The notes under the pieces are model-generated. The model searched no databases, was not told where the DNA came from, and saw nothing but the letters and a program-made list of their open reading frames with translations. Source: WHTB01 sp050699035 (GTDB lineage Bacteria; Actinomycetota; Actinomycetes; Propionibacteriales; Nocardioidaceae). Taken from it: a stretch of DNA of 23,507 nt. The position numbers and the translations under genes were made by a program. Positions 1-6,209 of the stretch are shown piece by piece. The stretch's first letter is position 1. Each line of letters begins with the position of its first letter. The stretch spans positions 1 through 23,507 of the forward strand of contig JBOHDE010000035.1 of assembly GCA_050699035.1 (NCBI GenBank). The letters run 5' to 3'.

Positions 1-26
1 CCGCCGACCACCACGACTCTCGCCAT
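1..26 (-). CDS. N-terminus of a Rossmann-fold (probably FAD/NAD-binding) protein, cut by window edge
   Basis: Reading leftward from an ATG at 26, the nine visible codons give MARVVVVGG. A beta strand running into GG is the usual beginning of an FAD- or NAD-binding Rossmann fold in flavoprotein oxidoreductases. The ATG lies 11 nt after the ATP-grasp stop codon, so the gene is probably the third in the DUF4126 / ATP-grasp operon. Only 26 bases are visible; the family cannot be decided and no strong ribosome binding site is seen. Confidence 0.55.
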
Positions 27-37
27 GGTCGGCGAGC

Positions 38-1441
38 CTAACGACGCACCTCGGGTGCGACCTCGACCGGGCCGAACCCCGCGTCCCACAGCTCGTCGGC
101 GCACCGCAGCACGGCCGCGTTCAGCGGGGCCATCCGGTCACCGGCCCGGAGCAGGCCGTCGCGATGCTCGAACGTACAGAACGCGCCCGACGGCGTCCCG
201 CCAAGGCTGAGCGTCCCGGCGAGCTGCCTGCCGTCGTGCTCCGGGGTCAGCCGGCTGCTGTCCCCGTAGAGCTCGGCGACCTGGGTCTCGGCTGCGGCCG
301 GCCGGGCGGACATCCCCAACAGCTTGCCGCCGCGGTGCGCGTCGGCCGCGTCCAGCACCATCTGCTCGAGCGCGGCGACCGACACCCTCGGGTCGCGGCC
401 GGCGAGGACGTTCACCTGCAGCAGCTCCAGCGGCACGTCCGGCACGGTCCGCGCCAGTGTGTTCAGCCCGGCCGTGAAGCGCGGGTTCAGCTCGGTCGGG
501 AGGAAGCCGTCACGGGTGAGGACGCCGTCGACGCCGAACCCGCCGCGATAGCCGACCTCCGCGCCGAGCCAGCCACCGATCCGGCGGGCCATGTCGCGCA
601 TCGCCGCACGGTCCGCGGGAGGCGGGTCCCACCAGGTGCCCATGCCGCCGAACACGAAGGACCGACGGCCCGGCGTACGAAGCACGACCAGCTCGAGCGG
701 ACGGAACGCCGCGACACCGTCGTCCAGGACGAACCCATGGATGCTGCACGGAACTCCCTCGAGGAACGGCAGCACCCGCACCCGGTCGCAGTGTGCGGCG
801 AAGAAGTCGTGCGCCTCGCGGGCGTCGTCCAGGCCGTCGACCCAGCGCACGTAGTCGGCGCCGCCGTTCATCCCGTCACGGGCATCGCCGGACCAGACGG
901 TGCCGTGGCCGAGGTCGATGTCCGGACCGACCGCCATCAGGTCGGGGTGGTCGACCGGCAAGATACGGCTTCGTGCCCGCGGGACGTCGGCAGCGTCGAA
1001 GATCTCCTCCGCGCGCATCTTGTCCTCGAGGGCCTCCCACGCCGCGGGCCGTCCGCCGTAGACCGTGCGGCCGAGCAGCGGATCGTTTCGGGCGAACGGC
1101 GGGAGCCACCAGACGGCGGTACGCCCGGGATCCTCCGCCGCGACGATCGCGGCGAGCCGACCGGACGGCTCGGCACTCTCCCGGATCACCGCGCGCACCT
1201 CGTCGGTCATGGTCGTCACCGGTCCCAGGTCGAGCTCGCGGACGACGGCCGCGCCCGGCTCCGGTATCGGCCCGACGCCACGTCCGCGCGTGACCAGCAG
1301 TGGCCGCTGCGCACCGTACTGCCGGAGTGCCGTCACCTTGGGCGTCAGGCTGGCCAGCACCTGGAACGCGAGGATGACCTTGCGGCCGCGGAACGGCTCG
1401 GCGAGATAGGTCTGCCACGCCGCCAGCTCGGCGGGCTCCAT
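38..1441 (-). CDS. ATP-grasp domain protein of unknown substrate
   Basis: This 467-residue protein looks like an ATP-grasp ligase, a family that couples ATP hydrolysis to joining a carboxylate to an amine or thiol through an acyl-phosphate. The visible marks are a central lysine-containing helix (ALEDKMRAEEIFDAADVP, about residues 137-154), the strand FLEGVPCSIHGFV near 227-239, a glycine-rich GYRGGFGVDGVL at 297-308, and ELNPRF at 317-322, where E317 and N319 match the Mg-ATP ligands at the end of the fold. The ATG at 1441 was chosen over an upstream in-frame start because it overlaps the DUF4126 stop as TGATG, a translational coupling arrangement; the upstream extension is arginine-rich and lies entirely inside DUF4126. 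The substrate cannot be told from sequence. It sits between a membrane protein and a probable flavoprotein, which suggests a small biosynthetic or modification pathway. Confidence 0.8.
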   Translation of the reverse strand: MEPAELAAWQTYLAEPFRGRKVILAFQVLASLTPKVTALRQYGAQRPLLVTRGRGVGPIPEPGAAVVRELDLGPVTTMTDEVRAVIRESAEPSGRLAAIVAAEDPGRTAVWWLPPFARNDPLLGRTVYGGRPAAWEALEDKMRAEEIFDAADVPRARSRILPVDHPDLMAVGPDIDLGHGTVWSGDARDGMNGGADYVRWVDGLDDAREAHDFFAAHCDRVRVLPFLEGVPCSIHGFVLDDGVAAFRPLELVVLRTPGRRSFVFGGMGTWWDPPPADRAAMRDMARRIGGWLGAEVGYRGGFGVDGVLTRDGFLPTELNPRFTAGLNTLARTVPDVPLELLQVNVLAGRDPRVSVAALEQMVLDAADAHRGGKLLGMSARPAAAETQVAELYGDSSRLTPEHDGRQLAGTLSLGGTPSGAFCTFEHRDGLLRAGDRMAPLNAAVLRCADELWDAGFGPVEVAPEVRR

Positions 1442-2031
1442 CAGCCTGCGACGGCGCGCGGCTCGCGGCCCTTCCACCGCCGCCACCCACGGCGGACCCG
1501 GCGGCCGACGTAGAACAGCAGCACCAGCCCAGCCACCAGCAGCACGGTGGCGATCGCGGCGGCGGCCCACGGATAGCTGACCGCCAGCAGCACGACCCCG
1601 GCGACGCTGACGTCCTCGCCGACACTGACGGCGACGTTGCTCGCCGGCTCGGGCGAGCCGTTGACGGCCAGCCGGAGGCCGCCCTTGACGAGATGGCTCA
1701 CCAGCGCCGTGCCGCCGCCCACCGCGGCCAGCGTGGCCTGCTCGACACTCGACGCGTCACCCGCGATGAGCAGCCCGAGCGCGGCCCCGACGGTCGGCCG
1801 GATGGCGGTCGAGATCGCGTCCCATCCGCTGTCCACGTAGGGAATCTTGTCGGCGACGAACTCCACGCCGAACATCACCGCCGCGACGACCATCACGTCG
1901 ACGCGGGTCAGTGCCTCGGGCACCGAGTCGACGTCGGCGAACCGGCCCAGCAGGCCCATCAGCAGGACCACGGCGTACGCGTTGATGCCGCTCGCCCACC
2001 CGCTGGAGAACACCATCGGCAGCAGTTCCAC
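1441..2031 (-). CDS. DUF4126 family membrane protein
   Basis: This 196-residue protein begins VELLPMVFSSGWASGINAY and continues with a hydrophobic helix (VVLLMGLLGRF). A start like this, followed by several membrane helices and the GWDAISTAIRP and GGGTALVSHLVKGGLRLAVN segments, is characteristic of DUF4126 integral membrane proteins, whose function is unknown. It ends with a hydrophobic helix and a basic tail, so the C-terminus is probably cytoplasmic. GTG at 2031 is preferred because the family begins at this ELLP block and because TACTCT lies exactly 6 nt upstream, consistent with a leaderless transcript. ATG at 2016 is the alternative. It is the first gene of the operon and its stop overlaps the ATP-grasp start. 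Confidence 0.8.
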   Translation of the reverse strand: MELLPMVFSSGWASGINAYAVVLLMGLLGRFADVDSVPEALTRVDVMVVAAVMFGVEFVADKIPYVDSGWDAISTAIRPTVGAALGLLIAGDASSVEQATLAAVGGGTALVSHLVKGGLRLAVNGSPEPASNVAVSVGEDVSVAGVVLLAVSYPWAAAAIATVLLVAGLVLLFYVGRRVRRGWRRWKGREPRAVAG

Positions 2032-2037
2032 GCCCTC

Positions 2038-2043
2038 AGAGTA
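2038..2043 (-). promoter_or_regulatory. -10 element for a leaderless DUF4126 transcript
   Basis: TACTCT (TAnnnT) is followed by GAGGGC and then GTG at 2031. The 6-nt gap would put the transcription start on the start codon. No good -35 hexamer is seen at 17-18 bp. Short CTCAG/CTGAG inverted units (2046-2075) lie just upstream and might be an operator. Confidence 0.4.
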
Positions 2044-2128
2044 GGGACTCAGCGAGGATCTGAGTACTTCTACGGATACGAGTCGTTCGCCCAGACGAGA
2101 AAGTGGTGGCCACCAGGTTCCGCCGGTA

Positions 2129-2181
2129 GGGGAATAACGGGGGCGGTGGGGCCTGGTGGGGTGGGATGCCGGTGGGGTGGG
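2129..2181 (+). other. G-run cluster with G-quadruplex potential
   Basis: The plus strand has seven runs of three or more G within 53 bases, separated by 1-8 nt, in the 289-bp gene-free interval 2032-2320. It includes two GTGGGG units exactly 10 bp apart (2146, 2156) and another at 2172. It lies upstream of the DUF4126 start and downstream of the regulator gene stop. Quadruplex formation is an inference from run spacing. Confidence 0.5.
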
Positions 2182-2253
2182 CGCCGCCAGGTGCTGCGAG
2201 CGGGGGCTATGCGGCACCTGGCGGTTCTCAGTGCTCCGCCCCTCCTGTTGACC

Positions 2254-2300
2254 GTGACGTTTTCGACGCGACACGCCGGCGTGTCTGTCGAAAACGTCAC
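2254..2300. repeat. Nested 47-bp near-perfect palindrome, possible terminator or dispersed element
   Basis: The outer arms GTGACGTTTTCGAC and GTCGAAAACGTCAC are perfect 14-bp inverted repeats. Between them sits a second perfect 14-bp palindrome, ACACGCCGGCGTGT, separated by three and two unpaired bases. It begins 20 bp past the regulator stop (gene on the minus strand), where a terminator is expected, but no T-tract follows. It could end transcription without a U-run, or be a dispersed extragenic palindrome. Confidence 0.7.
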
Positions 2301-2320
2301 ACTCAGCGGGGAAGTCGGGA

Positions 2321-2986
2321 CTACTTGGTGCGGAGTGCGCGGACGCAGCAGCGGCCGTCGGCCGGCTCCAGCACCATCGTGTGTCGCCGGTCGCCGGTGC
2401 CTTCGGCGACTCCCCGCAGCAGCTCGAGGTTCAGCCCGCAGACGATCTCGGTGTGCTGCTCGGCGAGCCGGTGGAACGGGCAGTTGCCGAGTACGAGCCC
2501 GCCCGCACCGTCGGGTCGCGGCTCGAAGCCGTGCTGCTCCAGCGCCCTCCGCAGGGACCGCGCTGTCGTACCCATGCGGTGCCCGGTCTCCGCGGCGACG
2601 CGTCGCAGGGAGTCCTGCGCAGGTTTGCCGGTGGTGGTCGACTCCTCGAACGCCTTGAGCAGGAGCTCGGCGGCGAACCGGTAGAGCCGCGCCGGCAGGC
2701 TGACCGCCACCTCGTCGGCTGCGCGTCGGTAGAGCTTCGCGGGTCGGCCGGATCCCGGCCCGGTGCGGCCCGTGAGCCGCTGGAACTCGACGGTGAGCAG
2801 CCCTTCGTCGGCAAGCCGGTCGAGATGGAACGCCGCCGTGCTGCGGCTGAGGTCGAGCGCCTCGGCGGCGGCGTCGCGCCCGACGGCGGCGTCGCTGCGG
2901 GACACGTAGTCGTACAGCGCGCGGCGCACGGGCTCGTCGAGCGCGCTGATCGCGGCGACTCGCTCGGCCCAAGGTCTCTCGTCCAT
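2321..2986 (-). CDS. SufR-like winged-helix transcriptional regulator, probable Fe-S sensor
   Basis: The 221-residue protein has an N-terminal winged helix-turn-helix (about residues 15-90), with recognition-helix sequence LDLSRSTAAFHLDRLADEGL and wing GRTGPGSGRPAKLYR. It resembles the COG2345 / SufR group rather than short ArsR repressors. The C-terminal domain contains GNCPFHRLAEQHTEIVCG, giving C169 and C183 (13 residues between), then C213 and C214. Cyanobacterial SufR binds a [4Fe-4S] cluster with a similar CX12C...C pattern, so an oxygen- or iron-sensitive cluster is likely; this is inference. It is divergent from the DoxX-reductase pair over a 90-bp region, so that pair is the likely target. 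The ATG at 2986 has TACACT 6 nt before it, suggesting a leaderless mRNA. Confidence 0.8.
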   Translation of the reverse strand: MDERPWAERVAAISALDEPVRRALYDYVSRSDAAVGRDAAAEALDLSRSTAAFHLDRLADEGLLTVEFQRLTGRTGPGSGRPAKLYRRAADEVAVSLPARLYRFAAELLLKAFEESTTTGKPAQDSLRRVAAETGHRMGTTARSLRRALEQHGFEPRPDGAGGLVLGNCPFHRLAEQHTEIVCGLNLELLRGVAEGTGDRRHTMVLEPADGRCCVRALRTK

Positions 2987-2992
2987 ACCAGC

Positions 2993-2998
2993 AGTGTA
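2993..2998 (-). promoter_or_regulatory. -10 element for the regulator gene (leaderless)
   Basis: On the minus strand TACACT is followed by GCTGGT and the ATG at 2986. The 6-nt gap fits transcription starting at the start codon. No SD-like sequence is present between them. The element is back-to-back with the doxX promoter, so one bound protein could control both directions. Confidence 0.5.
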
Positions 2999-3011
2999 AA
3001 ACAGAATTTCC

Positions 3012-3041
3012 TTGACGGAAGAGATCCGGTGGGTTTCTAAT
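3012..3041 (+). promoter_or_regulatory. Promoter of doxX / reductase operon
   Basis: TTGACG (3012-3017), 18 bp, then TCTAAT (3036-3041) is a good housekeeping-sigma promoter. The surrounding stretch is much more AT-rich than the rest of the window. Transcription would start near 3048, inside the palindrome at 3034-3065. Confidence 0.6.
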
Positions 3042-3065
3042 AAAGGTTAACCATACTTTTAGAAA
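3034..3065. promoter_or_regulatory. Interrupted palindrome, candidate operator of the divergent regulator
   Basis: TTTCTAA (3034-3040) and TTAGAAA (3059-3065) flank a perfect GGTTAACC (3045-3052), with spacers of 4 and 6 bp. It covers the -10 and start region of the doxX promoter, the place where a repressor would act. Binding by the adjacent SufR-like protein is inferred. Confidence 0.5.
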
Positions 3066-3076
3066 GGTAGCAGCTC

Positions 3077-3508
3077 ATGTCCACGACCCACTCGCGCGCC
3101 GGGCTCGACGGGATCCGCTCGTCGACGCCGCAGCATCAGGCGTTCCTGCTCCTCCGTACCGTCTTCACGGTCGCTCCGATCCTCTTCGGCCTCGACAAGT
3201 TCGCGAACGTCCTGGTCGACTGGCCGACCTACCTTGCGCCGTTCGTCAACGACATCGTGCCGGGCACCGGCCAGGAAGCGATGTACCTCGTGGGCGTCAT
3301 CGAGATCGTTGCCGGCATCGTCGTCGCTGTCGCGCCGAGGTTCGGCGGCCTCCTGGTCGCGGCGTGGCTCGCGGGGATCATCGTCAACCTGCTGCTCATC
3401 CCGGACTTCTACGACGTAGCGCTGCGCGACTTCGGTCTGCTGGTGGGAGCGCTGGCGCTCTGGCGGCTCGCGGTCGGCGAGCGCGGCTCCGGCCCGGCCC
3501 ACCAGTGA
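3077..3508 (+). CDS. DoxX-like integral membrane protein
   Basis: This 143-residue protein has four predicted membrane helices (about 22-40, 68-86, 88-108 and 117-133) and the DoxX-type segment FGLDKFANVLVDWPTYLAP after the first helix. DoxX proteins are poorly defined membrane components linked to quinone/thiol redox chemistry; in Mycobacterium tuberculosis DoxX takes part in a membrane-associated oxidoreductase complex with SodA and SseA. AAAGG lies 9 nt before the ATG. The next gene, a flavoprotein reductase, begins 26 nt after the stop, so the two are co-transcribed. The operon faces a probable Fe-S sensing regulator, which supports a redox or iron stress role. The precise reaction is unknown. 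Confidence 0.75.
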   Translation: MSTTHSRAGLDGIRSSTPQHQAFLLLRTVFTVAPILFGLDKFANVLVDWPTYLAPFVNDIVPGTGQEAMYLVGVIEIVAGIVVAVAPRFGGLLVAAWLAGIIVNLLLIPDFYDVALRDFGLLVGALALWRLAVGERGSGPAHQ

Positions 3509-3534
3509 CCTCGGGTACGAGAGGAAGCGGTGAG

Positions 3535-4770
3535 ATGGTGTCCCAGCAGACCTTCGTCATCGTCGGCGCGAGCCTCGCCGGCGCCAAGGCGGCGGAGACG
3601 CTCAGAGACGAGGGCTTCGGCGGCCGCGTCGTCCTGGTCGGCGAGGAGCCGGAGCGCCCGTACGAACGTCCCTCGCTGTCCAAGGACCTGCTCGTCGGCG
3701 ACGTCGCGACCGACAAGGTCTACGTCCACGAGCCCGGATGGTACGACGACCACTCGGTCGAGCTGTGGCTCGGCCGGCGGGCGATCGACCTCGACCCGGC
3801 AGCGCACCAGCTGCGGCTGAACGGGGGAGAGCGGCTGCGTTACGACCAGCTGCTGCTGGCGACCGGGGCGACCCCGCGGGCGCTGCGGGTCCCGGGTGCT
3901 GAGCTCGCGGGTACGCACCGGCTGCGCACGCTTGGCGACGCACAGGAGCTGCGTGCCGGCCTTTCCGGCGGCGGGCGGCGGGTCGTGGTCGTGGGCGGTG
4001 GCTGGATCGGCCTCGAGGTGGCCGCAGCCGCACGCAGCCACGGCAACGACGTCACCGTCGTCGAGCCGCAGCCGACCCCGCTCCGGTCGGCGCTCGGCGA
4101 CGCGATGGGAACCATGTTCGCCGACCTGCATCGCGACCACGGCGTACACCTGCGGCTGAACACCGGTGTCGTCGAGGTGACCGGTGCCGGCGACCGGGTC
4201 TCGGGCGTGGTCACCAGCGATGGTGCGCGGCTGCCGGCCGACCTTGTCGTGGTCGGGGTCGGAGCACGTCCGAACGTCGAGCTCGCCGAGGCCGCCGGGC
4301 TCACCGTCGAGAACGGTGTCGTCGTCGACCAGTCTCTGCGAACGTTCGACCCGGACATCTTCGCCGCCGGCGACGTCGCCAATATCTACAGCACGCGGCG
4401 CGGACAGCACGTGCGGGTCGAGCACTGGGACAACGCGTTGCACACCGGGCCGGCGGCGGCGCGCTCGATGCTCGGCCGGCCGGTCGACTACGACCGGACG
4501 CCGTACTTCTTCACCGACCAGTACGACCTCGGCATGGAGTACACCGGCTTCGCCGACACCGAGCGGTGCGACCTGGTCGTCCGCGGTGACCTCGACGGCC
4601 GGGAGGGGGTCGCGTTCTGGGTGTCGGGTGGTGTGGTGTGCGCCGGCATGAACGTCAACGTGTGGGACGTGAGCGCCGACATCGAGGCGCTGGTGCGGAC
4701 GCCGCAGCCGGTCGACCTGGACCTGCTAGCCGATCCGGACGTGCCGTTGGCCGAGCTGCTGCCTCGGTGA
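3535..4770 (+). CDS. NAD(P)H:ferredoxin/rubredoxin-type FAD reductase
   Basis: The 411-residue flavoprotein belongs to the putidaredoxin/rhodocoxin reductase (BphA4-like) family, which passes electrons from NAD(P)H through FAD to a ferredoxin or rubredoxin. An N-terminal FAD-binding GASLAG is at 11-16, the family block RPYERPSLSKDLL at 41-53, an ATG motif near 110-112, the NAD-binding GGGWIG at 154-159 followed by an acidic strand end (VTVVE), and the second FAD contact FAAGD at 276-280. EHWDNALHTGPAAA, then PYFFTDQYDLGMEYTG, mark the C-terminal reductase domain. ATG 3535 is chosen for the GAGGAAG site about 8 nt upstream and its match to the FAD fold; GTG 3538 is possible. No ferredoxin gene is in the window, so its partner is encoded elsewhere or replaced by DoxX-linked chemistry. 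Confidence 0.88.
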   Translation: MVSQQTFVIVGASLAGAKAAETLRDEGFGGRVVLVGEEPERPYERPSLSKDLLVGDVATDKVYVHEPGWYDDHSVELWLGRRAIDLDPAAHQLRLNGGERLRYDQLLLATGATPRALRVPGAELAGTHRLRTLGDAQELRAGLSGGGRRVVVVGGGWIGLEVAAAARSHGNDVTVVEPQPTPLRSALGDAMGTMFADLHRDHGVHLRLNTGVVEVTGAGDRVSGVVTSDGARLPADLVVVGVGARPNVELAEAAGLTVENGVVVDQSLRTFDPDIFAAGDVANIYSTRRGQHVRVEHWDNALHTGPAAARSMLGRPVDYDRTPYFFTDQYDLGMEYTGFADTERCDLVVRGDLDGREGVAFWVSGGVVCAGMNVNVWDVSADIEALVRTPQPVDLDLLADPDVPLAELLPR

Positions 4771-4909
4771 CCCGGGGCTCTCTTTCGCGTCGAGGTTGCG
4801 CGAATGTCGGCGGCATCCCGACATAGGCGCAACCTCGGCGCGAGTATTCGGGGGGCTGGCGCCGCACCCGGTCCGGGGAACTGTCGGAGGTGTGCGGTCG
4901 AACTCGTAC

Positions 4910-4955
4910 AACGGCTTGGGAAGCGTGACGTATTTGTCACGCTTCCCCAGCCGTT
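4910..4955. terminator. Large stem-loop between convergent genes, candidate bidirectional terminator
   Basis: Two 20-base arms with a single mismatch surround a six-base loop (GTATTT); the inner 12 bp GGGAAGCGTGAC / GTCACGCTTCCC are perfect. It is 140 bp past the reductase stop. There is no clear T-tract, so termination is inferred from position and strength of the stem. Confidence 0.5.
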
Positions 4956-4984
4956 ATCACGGTCCTGCTGATGCCGCTGGCTCG

Positions 4985-5037
4985 AAGTGAACGAAACTGT
5001 TGCCACCAGCGACTGGAGACAGCGATTCCGTTCACTT
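4985..5037. repeat. Imperfect stem-loop inside the repeat cluster
   Basis: Outer arms AAGTGAACG and CGTTCACTT are perfect 9-bp inverted repeats; inside, CTGT/ACAG and CCAG/CTGG pair in nested register around a CGA loop. The role is unknown. Confidence 0.5.
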
Positions 5038-5122
5038 GGTCGCGAGCAACGCGCCGAACCGACGTACGCGCAACCTCGGCGCGAGTGTTCGGGGGCCGGC
5101 GTCGCACTCGGTCACCGCCGCC

Positions 5123-5176
5123 CAGTCGCGTGTCATTGGCTCCGCGGCGTCAGGCCCAGCACACGACACGCGACTG
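5123..5176. repeat. Perfect 12-bp inverted repeat inside the repeat cluster
   Basis: CAGTCGCGTGTC (5123-5134) is matched by GACACGCGACTG (5165-5176) over a 30-base loop. It lies directly beside the next inverted pair. Confidence 0.6.
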
Positions 5177-5179
5177 ACC

Positions 5180-5223
5180 GGATCCCAAAGGCGACCGCTG
5201 GGTTCGTTTCTTCCCAGGGATCC
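5180..5223. repeat. Inverted repeat inside the repeat cluster
   Basis: GGATCCC (5180-5186) pairs with GGGATCC (5217-5223), and an inner CTGGG / CCCAG pair surrounds a ten-base loop. It is about 75 bp beyond the arsC-like stop codon as read on the minus strand and might help end that transcript. Confidence 0.5.
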
Positions 5224-5298
5224 CTGACATTGGTGCAACGTCGGCGGGAGGGTTGTCGTCTTTCGCGTCGAGGTTGCGCGTATGTCTGGTACGGCTCC

Positions 5299-5652
5299 CT
5301 AGAGGACCTGGCGCAGGGTCTCGGCGTCGCGGGCCACCACGGTCGTGCCGTCGTCGGTCGTGATGATCGGCCGCTGGATGAGGATCGGATGCGCGACCAT
5401 CGCCGCGATCCAGTCGCCGCGATGGGCCGCATCCTTCGGCAGCGTGTCGAGGCCGGCCTCGGTCGCGGCCGCCTCGCCGCTGCGGACGATATCCCACGGC
5501 TCCAGGCCGAGCCGCTCGACGACCGCGGTGAGCTCGTCGGCCGTCGGCGGGTCGTCGAGATAGCGGCGTACGACGTACTCGATGCCGGCCTCGTCGAGCG
5601 CCGCGGTGGCCGTGCGGCACTTGGAACAGCGCGGGTTGACCCAGATCTCCAT
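5299..5652 (-). CDS. ArsC/Spx-like thioredoxin-fold protein (arsenate reductase family)
   Basis: This 117-residue protein begins MEIWVNPRCSKCRTA, the thioredoxin-fold active-site loop of the ArsC family with cysteines C9 and C12. The later segment HPILIQRPIITTDDG matches the family's conserved arginine-proline region. Glutaredoxin-linked ArsC reduces arsenate to arsenite, but this CxxC version is common in actinobacteria outside arsenic operons, so a general thiol reductase role is equally likely. There is no ars regulator or transporter nearby. The ATG at 5652 lies 5 nt beyond the ybaK-like stop, with GGAG inside that gene's 3' end as the ribosome site, so the two form one operon. Length is normal for the family. 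Confidence 0.8.
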   Translation of the reverse strand: MEIWVNPRCSKCRTATAALDEAGIEYVVRRYLDDPPTADELTAVVERLGLEPWDIVRSGEAAATEAGLDTLPKDAAHRGDWIAAMVAHPILIQRPIITTDDGTTVVARDAETLRQVL

Positions 5653-5657
5653 CGCGC

Positions 5658-6134
5658 TCACTCCACCTCGACGGGCTCGCCGTCGGTCATCCGCAACAGC
5701 TCGTCGTAGGTGGTGTTGAAGACGGCGTGAGGATGTCCCGCCGCGGCCCACACGTCGTCGTACTTCTGCAGCCATCGGTCGACCAGCGTACGGATGGGTG
5801 CGGGATGCCCGATCGGGGCGACTCCGCCGATCGCCTGCCCGGTGTGCGTCCGGACGAACTCCGGGGTGGCGCGTCGGAGCGCGGTGACGCCCAGGTCGGT
5901 CGCGCACTTGTCGGTGTCGACGCGGTGCGCGCCCGAGGTGAGGATCAGCACGGGCGCGCCGTCGGCCGCGAAGACCAGGCTGTTGGCGATCGCTCCGACC
6001 TCGCAGCCGAGTGCAGCCGCCGCGGTGGCCGCGGTGCGTGCGGAGTCGGGGAGTACGCGGACGTCGCCGGTGGCCCCGTGGGCGGCTAGCTCGGTCGTGA
6101 CGCGCTGGATCGACGGGTGTTCGGCGTGAGTCAT
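5658..6134 (-). CDS. YbaK/EbsC-type aminoacyl-tRNA deacylase domain protein
   Basis: The 158-residue protein is a single YbaK/prolyl-tRNA-synthetase-associated domain. Family features seen are CEVGAIANSLVF (about 44-55), LILTSGAHRVDTDK (63-76) and TGQAIGGVAPIGH (97-109), the last being the loop that forms the substrate pocket. These enzymes hydrolyse mischarged aminoacyl-tRNAs in trans, for example Cys- or Ala-tRNA(Pro). Exact specificity cannot be read from sequence. It is the first gene of a two-gene operon with the ArsC-like gene. The ATG at 6134 has no SD but has TAAGGT exactly 6 nt upstream, predicting a leaderless transcript. Confidence 0.85.
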   Translation of the reverse strand: MTHAEHPSIQRVTTELAAHGATGDVRVLPDSARTAATAAAALGCEVGAIANSLVFAADGAPVLILTSGAHRVDTDKCATDLGVTALRRATPEFVRTHTGQAIGGVAPIGHPAPIRTLVDRWLQKYDDVWAAAGHPHAVFNTTYDELLRMTDGEPVEVE

Positions 6135-6140
6135 GCGGCG

Positions 6141-6146
6141 ACCTTA
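6141..6146 (-). promoter_or_regulatory. -10 element for leaderless ybaK-like gene
   Basis: TAAGGT on the minus strand is followed by CGCCGC and ATG 6134. It lies 32 bp from the plus-strand TTGACG at 6178, so this is a divergent promoter region, although the SOS box (6218-6233) is beyond it. Confidence 0.45.
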
Positions 6147-6177
6147 GCCAGCCAATCAGCGGCGGCGAAGTTCGGCC

Positions 6178-6208
6178 TTGACGGACTGTCGGGGGTGGGG
6201 GTTATCGT
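6178..6208 (+). promoter_or_regulatory. Promoter of the SOS-type operon
   Basis: TTGACG (6178-6183) and TATCGT (6203-6208) are 19 bp apart (or TTATCG with 18 bp). The SOS box begins 9 bp downstream, where bound LexA would block the polymerase. Transcription would start near 6215, leaving a leader of about 200 nt. Confidence 0.6.
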
Positions 6209-6209
6209 A

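Larger units (their letters stand above)
4782..5286. repeat. Cluster of inverted and direct copies of a ~27-bp core with interspersed stem-loops
   Basis: The gene-free stretch 4771-5298 contains five copies of a core whose plus form reads CGCGTCGAGGTTGCGC then a few bases and ATGTC. Plus copies are 4782-4808 and 5260-5286 (26 of 27 bases identical). Minus copies are about 4818-4845 and 5059-5086, and a degenerate one is at 5226-5250. The two good minus copies extend to 4873 and 5113 with only a few changes and one gap. Between the cores lie hairpins at 4910-4955, 4985-5037, 5123-5176 and 5180-5223. No frame through it looks coding. It separates the convergent reductase and arsC-like genes. 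Confidence 0.8.

Noticed and set aside
164..1513. Long plus-strand open frame opposite the ATP-grasp gene
   Set aside because: It is rich in R, H, V and D with no recognisable domain, and it mirrors a well-supported minus-strand gene. High GC creates such antisense frames throughout this window.
4987..5709. Plus-strand open frame running through the repeat block into arsC-like gene
   Set aside because: It crosses inverted repeats and the antisense of the ArsC-like gene, with repeated peptides caused by the repeats; no domain is seen.
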